A stretch of 24,830 nt of DNA. Origin: an uncultured Clostridia bacterium. GTDB taxonomy: Bacteria > Bacillota > Clostridia > TANB77 > CAG-508. Location: NCBI GenBank assembly GCA_934122125.1, contig CAKOVW010000015.1, forward strand, positions 1 through 24,830, read 5' to 3'. Within the stretch, counting starts at the first letter, position 1. Every line of letters begins with the position of its first letter. Shown here piece after piece: positions 15,368 to 23,041 of this stretch. A program made the translations under genes and the position numbers. The notes beneath the pieces were generated by a model. It had not been told where the DNA came from and did not search any database. It was given only the letters and a program-made list of their open reading frames with translations.

Positions 15368-17347
15368 TTAAGCAGGTAGTATAATATTAAAAGTAGTTCC
15401 TTTGCTTTTTTCTGTTTCAAAGGTAATGTTTCCATTAAAGTGAGCACGAATAGTAGAATATGACATAAATAATCCAAGACCTGTACCATTTTTACCTTTT
15501 GTTGTTATCATTTCTTTAAATAATTTTTGTTGAACCTCATCAGGTAATCCGCTTCCATAGTCTTTTACAGAAATAATAATATTATTATTTTCGTTTCTTA
15601 ATATTAAGTCAATTTGTTTATCTGGTTCACCATTATATGACTGAATTGCATTTGAAACCATATTATTTATAACTTGGACTAAGCTATTTATATTTCCTTT
15701 TAATACAGTTTGTTCATCAGTTTGCATAGAAACATTTAAACTAACTAAAGCATTTTTTAATTCATGCCTCATTAAGATATTTACACGTTTTACTAATTCA
15801 TCTAAAGTAAACGAAGTTTCTTGCTCATCAGACATTGTAACAGCTTGACCTTTAACAGCTGTAATAATATCTGACATGTATTCTGTATAAGAACGTATTT
15901 TTTCAATCCAATCTTTCATATCTTTTGCAATATCATGATGGTCTTGAATAGTTACTTCTGGATCGCCAACAGATGCTTCATACTCTTTTATTAAATCTGA
16001 TAATCCCTCAGTAGCACCCGATATAGACATTATAGGTGTTTTTAAGTTATGTGCAATACCACCAATTAGTTGACCAAGCGAAGCTAAACGTTCTCTTTCC
16101 ATAAGCATATTCTGATTATCATGAATTTGATTTACATATGTCCTTGTTAAATCTTGAATATTATTAAAAGCTAAAATTAAGTCTGCTATTTCGTCATTAG
16201 ATGTAATTGGCAAATTCTTTTCAAATACAATATTTTCTGAATTAGATATATTGCTCATACCAGTATTAACATTTTTTATATCATTTGATAATCCTTTTCC
16301 AATATATACAACGAATATTAAATTGAAAATAATCAAAATGGCAGTAACAATAATAAATGGTGCAATTACTTCATTAGCAAATACAAAAAATCTAATACCA
16401 ACAAAACAATCTCCCTGATCAGTATGAATTTTTAAAACAGCAGCTTGTGAATTTTGACCATAATATTCAAAAATATGACCATTCATTTGGTTATAGTATG
16501 TAAGAGCATATTTAACAAAAAAATCATTTAAAGGTTCCTGAGAGTAATATACTTTTCCAGTTTCAGAAGATAAAATTACGTAATGATCTTTTTCTGAGTT
16601 TAAAGATAAAGTAGATAATTTCTGCTTAACATCTTTTAAATTATAAACTGTTGAAGTATTAAATTCTTTTGTTAATTCATTTCTATAAATATTATATAGT
16701 AAATCTCCTTTTTCAGTTGTCATGATAGTCGTACTAATTAATAACAATAAAATAAATGAATATAGAAATAGAGGAACAATTTCTATTAATAACTTTTTGA
16801 AAATTTCTAGTCTAATACCACCTTTTTTATTTCCTACAATAACAGAAGATTCAATAAGTTTACTTTCAAAAAAGTTTTTTCCTAGCATATAAGAAACTAT
16901 TGAGTAAACTGTTCCAAAAGATAGTATAACGATACATAGTTTTAATAATAGTTCAAAATCAGTTTTAAAAACTACTAATAAAATTCCACAAATAATAGTT
17001 GGAATAAAAGATAGAAGAACTATCATTAAATAAGGATAATTAAAGCATTTTTTTCTTATTTTTAATAAAGCGTCTTTACTAGTATTTTTATTAAAGTCTA
17101 TTCTGCTATATATAAATCTAAAACTTATATATACTAAAGCAACAATGATTGCAGCAAGTATAATAAATTGATGAGTATATTTAATTCCAACTACTTCAAG
17201 TTGAAAATTATTGTCAATAGAGTTTTCAGGATAATTTAAAATACCAGGTAAGGTAAAATATAATACTGCCATTACTAATATTGCTATAAAAGCATTTAAT
17301 AAAGCTAATGTTTTATATGATTTTATTTTGGGTACATTTAATTTCAT
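15368..17347 (-). CDS. six-TM sensor histidine kinase, translationally coupled to the NRPS
   Basis: This is a 659-residue membrane kinase. Hydrophobic segments lie at about 14-36, 58-80, 106-127, 133-155, 188-209 and 328-349. The stretch between the last two (about 210-327) should be an extracytoplasmic sensor domain. A HAMP-like region (about 350-405) leads to the dimerisation domain with phospho-acceptor His433 (GIAHNLKTP) and an ATPase domain with Asn566 (N box), DYGSG (596-600) and GTGLGL (621-626). All catalytic parts are intact. Its ATG shares the ATGA with the NRPS stop, and its ribosome binding site (AGGTGA) is built into the last NRPS codons. Its likely partner is the HD-GYP response regulator just downstream. 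The ligand is unknown; the coupling makes the NRPS product a candidate. Confidence 0.94.
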   Translation of the reverse strand: MKLNVPKIKSYKTLALLNAFIAILVMAVLYFTLPGILNYPENSIDNNFQLEVVGIKYTHQFIILAAIIVALVYISFRFIYSRIDFNKNTSKDALLKIRKKCFNYPYLMIVLLSFIPTIICGILLVVFKTDFELLLKLCIVILSFGTVYSIVSYMLGKNFFESKLIESSVIVGNKKGGIRLEIFKKLLIEIVPLFLYSFILLLLISTTIMTTEKGDLLYNIYRNELTKEFNTSTVYNLKDVKQKLSTLSLNSEKDHYVILSSETGKVYYSQEPLNDFFVKYALTYYNQMNGHIFEYYGQNSQAAVLKIHTDQGDCFVGIRFFVFANEVIAPFIIVTAILIIFNLIFVVYIGKGLSNDIKNVNTGMSNISNSENIVFEKNLPITSNDEIADLILAFNNIQDLTRTYVNQIHDNQNMLMERERLASLGQLIGGIAHNLKTPIMSISGATEGLSDLIKEYEASVGDPEVTIQDHHDIAKDMKDWIEKIRSYTEYMSDIITAVKGQAVTMSDEQETSFTLDELVKRVNILMRHELKNALVSLNVSMQTDEQTVLKGNINSLVQVINNMVSNAIQSYNGEPDKQIDLILRNENNNIIISVKDYGSGLPDEVQQKLFKEMITTKGKNGTGLGLFMSYSTIRAHFNGNITFETEKSKGTTFNIILPA

Positions 17348-20300
17348 TTTTTATCACCTATAAATTTATATTTTATTAAATAATTTATTACAGATTGTAA
17401 ATAATCTTCTGTAATTTTTGGCCAAGCCAAATTTAATTTTTTCAAAATAGAATTTGTATAACTATTATCAACTATAACTCCATTTGAATTATTGCCGCTT
17501 ACATTAGAAAGGTAACCTATAATTCCAAAATAGTTTTCATTGCTATCTAAAATACATTTTTCAAAAGTTTTAATATCACATAATTGTATGTCAATATTGT
17601 TGTTTTTCAAAAATTTAAATAGATAATTAAAATCAAGATAATTTTGGTTAAATAAATGATAAACTGTTAAATTATTTTGTCTGTTATCTTGTGTAAGTAA
17701 AGATACTATAAAGGTTGCACAATAATCTACAGGAGTAAATTCAATAGGAAGATTTAGTAATTCTTTAGGCATACAATGCAAGTTTATTACAGCCGATATT
17801 CTATTTAAAAATGAATTTTCACTTGCATTTTCTTGGAAAACACCATCAGAAAAACGGTTGGTAATGTTTCCTATTCTATAAATAGTAGCACATAAATTAT
17901 CATTTTTACAAGCATTTAGTATATTTTTTTCTGCTTCAAATTTACTTTTTACATAAACATTATCTTCATAATCCTGACCAATATAAAAATCTTTTTCAGT
18001 AAATGTTACATTTGGACTTTTTACTAATCCATATCCAGAAACTGATGCAGTAGAAATATAATGTAAAGGAATATTATGAGCAATACAAAAGTCAGTTATT
18101 TTTTGCGAACCTTGCACATTTGTTTTATAGAAATCTTCATATTTTCCATAATGTTTTACTAAAGCAGCAGAATTTATTACACAATCAATAGTTTCTCCAA
18201 GTGAGTTATATTCATTATCAGATAAATTAAAATTATCTTTTAATATGTTTCCGGTAATTAAGTGAATTCTATGCTTATAATTTTCAATATTTTCATTTGG
18301 AAAATAAAAATTAATTTTATTGTAAAATCTTTGTATTGCATCTACATTATTTTTTTCACGAATAATACAATAAATTTCAGAGTTAGTTTTGTGTAGCAAT
18401 TCATATAAAATATGTGAACCTAAAAATCCAGTAACTCCAAATAATAAAATATTATTAAAAGTAGCTTTAATCTCGTTAGGTTTAATCAAATCTGAAATTA
18501 CAGGAATTTCATCTTCTAAAATATGTGAGCTAGAGTCATCTTTTGCTAATATATGTGATGCTAACCCTCTAATAGTTGGATAATCATAAAAATCCTGAGT
18601 ATTTATGTTATAGCCTATACTATATAACTTTGTCTGTGCTTTTATAATTGTAAGTGAATCTACATAATAATCAAAAATATTTGAAATAACACTAATTTCT
18701 GAAATTTGTAGCAACTCACAGAAAATATCATGTAAAACTTGCTCGACATCATTTTCTGGCTTAACTAATGCTTTAGGAGATTCTATAACAGGGGCAGGTA
18801 GTAAATGTTTATTTACTTTTCCATTTCCTGTAAGAGGAATTTCATTTAAACTAATATAATACTTAGGAACCATATACATAGGAAGCAGTTTTTGTAAGTA
18901 GCTTTTTAAACTCTTTTCATCTATATTTTTAGAACCTACATAGTAAGCACATAATACTTTAGTTCCCTTTATATCTAAGGCTGCTACATAGCAATCCTTT
19001 ATATTAGGGTAATTTAGTATTTTAGATTGAATTTCTCCAATTTCTATTCTAAATCCATTAATCTTAACTTGAAAATCACTACGACCGATACATTCCATAA
19101 TACCATTATCATATAATTTTACAACATCGCCAGAATCATACATTAAATTATCTTTGATAAATGGACAAGCAATAAATCTAGAAGCAGTCATAGATGGAAG
19201 TTCAACATATCCTTTTGAAAGTCCTTTACCTGCAATATATAATTGACCATTGTATCCAAAAGGAATTAAATTGAAATCACTATTTAAAACAAACAGATTT
19301 GTATTATCTGCAGGAATTCCAATTGGAACTGTTGAATATTCATTTAGTTTGTATTCATAAATCATACAACCAACAGTTGCTTCTGTAGGACCATATTCGT
19401 TAAATATATGAATATGATGCGAAAATGCTGATGAAATTTTTTGGCAAATTTTATTTGTTAAAATATCTCCACCAACAATTAATTTAGTAATAATTGAATC
19501 TGCTGGAATTAAGTCTTGTAATAATGTCAAATGTGCAGGAGTTAGTTTTATAATTTGTACATTTTTATCATCAACAATTTCTTTTAATAATAATTGAGGA
19601 TTAGAGTTTTCATAAATATAAATTGCATTTCCTGATACAAGAGGTGTAAATACAGATGTTACTGTTAAGTCAAATGAAATAGAAGAATACAAAGGAAAGT
19701 TAGTAGTTTCTCCATTTACATATTCTTTATTTGCCCACATAATATAATTTGACAAGCTCTCATGAGCAATTTTTACACCTTTAGGGTTTCCAGTAGAACC
19801 TGATGTATAAATAATGTAAGCTAAATCTTGCAATTCAGGTTTATATTTATTTTCATAAGTAGTAGTTATATTTGGCAAAGTTACTTCTAAGCAAATAGAA
19901 CTTAAATCTTCTAGCTTATTAATTTGTTTACTATTAGTTAATATTTTTTTACAATCACTATTTTGAGCAATGTATTTTACACGATCAATAGGGTAAGAAA
20001 TATCAATAGGAATGTAACAAGCTCCCAATTTTAATACAGCTAAAATACTAACAACAAGTTCAATAGAATTAGGAAAGAATAAGCAAACCTTATCTCCTTT
20101 TTCTATGCCATTTTCAGCTAAATAATTTGCTAAATAATTTGCATAATTATTTAATTGGCTATATGTAAATTTATTATCTTTAAAACATAAAGCTAAATTA
20201 TTAGGATTTTTTAGAACTTGTTCTTCAAACATATCAATTACTGTTTTTGTTATAGGAATATTGATAGGTTTATTATAAACATTAAGTAAAAATTCCTTTT

Positions 20301-21609
20301 CTTCAGGTAAAACTAATTCTATTTCACTTGTTAATATGTCCTTATTGTTAAGAACTTGATCCATTATTGATAATATTCTTTTATGTAAAAGTTCAATATC
20401 TTTTTGAGTGTATTTGGCAAGTTGATAATCATAAGCAATACTTAATTCTCCAGTATCATTAATATCAAATAAATGAATATCTAGTTCATCCATGTTTGTA
20501 TTACTGTGAGTCCATCTGGTAGTATAAGGAATATCATTAATACTACCATTAGATTTATTTATTTGATATGAAATCATTATATTATATAAATTTGGTACAG
20601 ACGCATCTTGTTTTCTAACATACTCTAGAATTGCTTGATATGGGTATTTTTGATGTCTAAAAATAGATAACGTTTCTAGGCTTATTCCAGACGCAAATTC
20701 AGAAAAAGGAATATTATTTTCTAAATTTACTAAAAATGGAACAGTACTAATAAACATACCAGCTGTATTTTTTTCTTTAAAATTGGTTCTATTTAAAATA
20801 GGTGTACCAATAACAAAATTTTTTTCGTTAGTTACCTTTCCAATATATAAAGAAAACAAAGACATAAAAAAGTGATAGCAAGAAATATTATTTAACTTGC
20901 AATAATCATTTATTTTATTCATTTTTTCTTTTTCAACTAAAAAACATTCTCTGCTAGAACTACACATTGTAGAGCTATCTAAAGATTTAGTAGACAAACC
21001 TGCAGCAGTAAAAGAATTTTCAAATAAACTTTCCCAAAACTCTTTATCACTGTTATATTTTTCACTTGATAAATATTTCTGTTCAGAATTTATATAATCA
21101 ACGTAAGAAGTTTGTAAAAATTCAGGAGTTTGATTATTTAAAAAGCTAGAGTAAAAATTCATAAGTTTAGGTGCTATTTGATTAACTGTTTGGGCATCAG
21201 AAATTATATGGTGAACGGTTAATACAACTCCACCAGTAGTGTCAGGCAAACTAAACATAGTAAAATGAAATAAGTTTGAATTTAACATATTAAAACTTTT
21301 TTCACAATCTATTTTTTCATAAACAGATAGCGCTTCTAAAGAAGAAAGTGAGATATAATCAATATCAAAAGGACGAAATTCATCTACATATTGTTTAATC
21401 TCACCATTTTGATCAAAACAAAGTTTGATTAAAAAACTATCATTTGTTTTTACATATTCATAAATAGATTTTTTTAATAAATCAAAATTAATTTTATCTT
21501 TTATAATTATTGTTCCACCAATATTATTAACAGAAGTATTTTTGAAAAATTGTTCTGTGTTCCAAATCGATTTTTGTGGGTTTGTTAGATCATATAAAAC
21601 CTTTTCCAT
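17344..21609 (-). CDS. single-module NRPS, C-A-PCP-reductase, predicted asparagine-specific
   Basis: This is a 1421-residue cytoplasmic assembly line. The condensation domain (about 5-435) has the active HHIISDA (133-139). The adenylation domain (about 455-940) has YTSGSTGNPKG (601-611), NEYGPTE (737-743), YDSGD (824-828) and Lys931 in GNGKVNK. The carrier domain (about 950-1022) carries the phosphopantetheine serine Ser985 in YYVDSL, where LGGDSL is usual. The terminal reductase (about 1050-1415) has GVTGFLG (1058-1064) and Tyr1219/Lys1223 in YVKSK. Pocket residues D647 L648 T651 K688 I711 G713 E738 V746 G747 K931 read DLTKIGEVGK; the known Asn code is DLTKLGEVGK. With nothing upstream, the C domain should act as a starter that N-acylates Asn with a fatty acyl group, and the reductase would release an aldehyde or alcohol. 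It has its own promoter and overlaps the kinase gene by 4 bases. No phosphopantetheinyl transferase, acyl ligase or exporter is encoded nearby. Confidence 0.93.
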   Translation of the reverse strand: MEKVLYDLTNPQKSIWNTEQFFKNTSVNNIGGTIIIKDKINFDLLKKSIYEYVKTNDSFLIKLCFDQNGEIKQYVDEFRPFDIDYISLSSLEALSVYEKIDCEKSFNMLNSNLFHFTMFSLPDTTGGVVLTVHHIISDAQTVNQIAPKLMNFYSSFLNNQTPEFLQTSYVDYINSEQKYLSSEKYNSDKEFWESLFENSFTAAGLSTKSLDSSTMCSSSRECFLVEKEKMNKINDYCKLNNISCYHFFMSLFSLYIGKVTNEKNFVIGTPILNRTNFKEKNTAGMFISTVPFLVNLENNIPFSEFASGISLETLSIFRHQKYPYQAILEYVRKQDASVPNLYNIMISYQINKSNGSINDIPYTTRWTHSNTNMDELDIHLFDINDTGELSIAYDYQLAKYTQKDIELLHKRILSIMDQVLNNKDILTSEIELVLPEEKEFLLNVYNKPINIPITKTVIDMFEEQVLKNPNNLALCFKDNKFTYSQLNNYANYLANYLAENGIEKGDKVCLFFPNSIELVVSILAVLKLGACYIPIDISYPIDRVKYIAQNSDCKKILTNSKQINKLEDLSSICLEVTLPNITTTYENKYKPELQDLAYIIYTSGSTGNPKGVKIAHESLSNYIMWANKEYVNGETTNFPLYSSISFDLTVTSVFTPLVSGNAIYIYENSNPQLLLKEIVDDKNVQIIKLTPAHLTLLQDLIPADSIITKLIVGGDILTNKICQKISSAFSHHIHIFNEYGPTEATVGCMIYEYKLNEYSTVPIGIPADNTNLFVLNSDFNLIPFGYNGQLYIAGKGLSKGYVELPSMTASRFIACPFIKDNLMYDSGDVVKLYDNGIMECIGRSDFQVKINGFRIEIGEIQSKILNYPNIKDCYVAALDIKGTKVLCAYYVGSKNIDEKSLKSYLQKLLPMYMVPKYYISLNEIPLTGNGKVNKHLLPAPVIESPKALVKPENDVEQVLHDIFCELLQISEISVISNIFDYYVDSLTIIKAQTKLYSIGYNINTQDFYDYPTIRGLASHILAKDDSSSHILEDEIPVISDLIKPNEIKATFNNILLFGVTGFLGSHILYELLHKTNSEIYCIIREKNNVDAIQRFYNKINFYFPNENIENYKHRIHLITGNILKDNFNLSDNEYNSLGETIDCVINSAALVKHYGKYEDFYKTNVQGSQKITDFCIAHNIPLHYISTASVSGYGLVKSPNVTFTEKDFYIGQDYEDNVYVKSKFEAEKNILNACKNDNLCATIYRIGNITNRFSDGVFQENASENSFLNRISAVINLHCMPKELLNLPIEFTPVDYCATFIVSLLTQDNRQNNLTVYHLFNQNYLDFNYLFKFLKNNNIDIQLCDIKTFEKCILDSNENYFGIIGYLSNVSGNNSNGVIVDNSYTNSILKKLNLAWPKITEDYLQSVINYLIKYKFIGDKK

Positions 21610-21647
21610 AATAAAATCCCCTTTATTGCTATTTAAAAACTAGATAG

Positions 21648-21676
21648 ATTATATACGAAGTTATTTTAAAAAGCAA
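21648..21676 (-). promoter_or_regulatory. promoter of the NRPS-kinase operon
   Basis: On the minus strand TTGCTT (plus-strand 21671-21676, 4 of 6) and a perfect TATAAT (21648-21653) have the ideal 17-base spacer. The -10 is 38 bases before the NRPS start, which has AAAGGGG 8 bases upstream. No repressor gene or clear operator is next to it, so basal expression may be constitutive. Confidence 0.82.
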
Positions 21677-21787
21677 TAAAAATAATGTAAAAAAATGGAG
21701 AAAATTGGGAATTTTTTAAATATGCGTTTAAATTTACAAAAATTGTTCATAATTAAGGTAAATATGTATAAGAAATGGGAGAAGTTT

Positions 21788-22942
21788 ATGGAAGAATATA
21801 TTAGAAAGAAACAAAAGAAAGATAGAATAAAAAAATACTTTATAAGCACATTTATTTGTATCTTAATAGTTGTTTTAGTGGCACTTACATATGTTTTATA
21901 CTATGGAATTGAAACACCTACTCAAATAATAAATAAACAATATGAGGCAACTAAAATATCACAAACAGTAGATGAGGTAAAGACTGAAAATGAAACAATT
22001 ACCCAAATGCTAGAAAATGTGAATGAAAGTATAGTGGGAATTTCAAAGTTGAAAGACGCTGGAAGCTCTATATTTTTAAAAGATAGTACTTCTAAATTAG
22101 GTTTAGGCACAGGAATGATTGTAACTGAAAATGGGTATATTTTGACAAATGAACATGTATCAGGAGAAAAATATAGTAAGTGCTATGTAACACTTTCTAA
22201 TGGAAAAAATTATCAAGGAAATGTAGTTTGGTCAAGTTCAGACTTAGATTTAGCAATTGTAAAAATAAATGCCAAAGACTTAAAATATGTTACACTAGGG
22301 GATTCTTCTAAAGTTAGGCTAGGGCAATTAGTGTATGCAATTGGAAACCCTATAGGATTTGAATTTCAAAGAACTGTAACTTCTGGAATTGTTAGTGCAA
22401 CTAATAGAACAATAGTCTTAACTGAAAAGGACGAAATTGGTAATGAAAAATCTTCATATATGGAAGATTTAATACAAACAGATGCAACTATAAATCCAGG
22501 GAATAGTGGAGGACCATTAATAAATGAGAGTGGAGAAGTTATAGGGGTAAATAGTGTTAAAATTACATCGGCAGAAGGAATTGGCTTTGCAGTTCCAATA
22601 AACTCTGTAAAAGCAATTTTAAAAAGTTTTATAGCTACAGGAGGGTTTGATGAGGCATATTTAGGAATTTTTGCGTATGACAAAAATGTAATACCATACT
22701 TAGATAATAATTTGCAATTAGACAAAGGAATTTATGTAGTGCAAGTAAATGGAAATTCGGCAGCAGCTAGATATGGAATAAAAGAAAAGGACATACTGCT
22801 AGAGGTTGATGGATTAACATTAGAAAAAATGTGCGATTTAAGAAGCTATATTTATACTAAAAAACCAGGAGATGAAGTTAATTTTAAGATTTTGCGTAAT
22901 AAACAAGAACAGCAAATCGCGGTCAAATTATTAAAGAAATAA
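21788..22942 (+). CDS. htrA: membrane-anchored HtrA/DegP-type serine protease with PDZ domain
   Basis: The 384-residue protein has a basic N-terminus, one TM helix (17-38), a short linker, a trypsin-like protease domain and one PDZ domain (about 285-380). The catalytic triad is His123 (TNEHV), Asp154 (SDLDLAIVK) and Ser240 (NPGNSGGP). HtrA proteases degrade or refold damaged proteins outside the membrane under envelope stress. ATG 21788 is chosen because GGGAG lies 6 bases upstream and the TM then has a normal basic lead. In-frame ATGs at 21695 and 21764 would add 31 or 8 residues with weaker ribosome binding sites. It is divergent from the NRPS; no clear promoter of its own was recognised in the roughly 110 AT-rich bases between. 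Confidence 0.94.
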   Translation: MEEYIRKKQKKDRIKKYFISTFICILIVVLVALTYVLYYGIETPTQIINKQYEATKISQTVDEVKTENETITQMLENVNESIVGISKLKDAGSSIFLKDSTSKLGLGTGMIVTENGYILTNEHVSGEKYSKCYVTLSNGKNYQGNVVWSSSDLDLAIVKINAKDLKYVTLGDSSKVRLGQLVYAIGNPIGFEFQRTVTSGIVSATNRTIVLTEKDEIGNEKSSYMEDLIQTDATINPGNSGGPLINESGEVIGVNSVKITSAEGIGFAVPINSVKAILKSFIATGGFDEAYLGIFAYDKNVIPYLDNNLQLDKGIYVVQVNGNSAAARYGIKEKDILLEVDGLTLEKMCDLRSYIYTKKPGDEVNFKILRNKQEQQIAVKLLKK

Positions 22943-22957
22943 AACAAAAACCGTAGC

Positions 22958-22974
22958 GGAGCACAGTGTGCTCC
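22958..22974 (+). terminator. GC-rich hairpin after htrA, no T run
   Basis: GGAGCAC (22958-22964) and GTGCTCC (22968-22974) form a perfect 7-bp stem with an AGT loop, 15 bases after the htrA stop. There is no T tract behind it, so it is more likely an mRNA 3'-end stabiliser or weak pause than a full intrinsic terminator. Confidence 0.4.
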
Positions 22975-22996
22975 ATGAATATATGAATAAATAAAA

Positions 22997-23029
22997 ATGT
23001 GCCAAAATTCTCCGTCCCCATTGGCACAT
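22997..23029 (+). promoter_or_regulatory. hairpin directly upstream of the FAD/Rieske gene start
   Basis: ATGTGCCAA (22997-23005) and TTGGCACAT (23021-23029) form a perfect 9-bp stem. The 15-base loop holds AATTCTCC, which can pair with the GGAGGAATT of the ribosome binding site (23033-23041) except for one bulged G. The structure ends 2 bases before AGGAGG. It may control translation, or it may be a copy of a dispersed palindromic element. Confidence 0.4.
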
Positions 23030-23041
23030 AGAGGAGGAATT

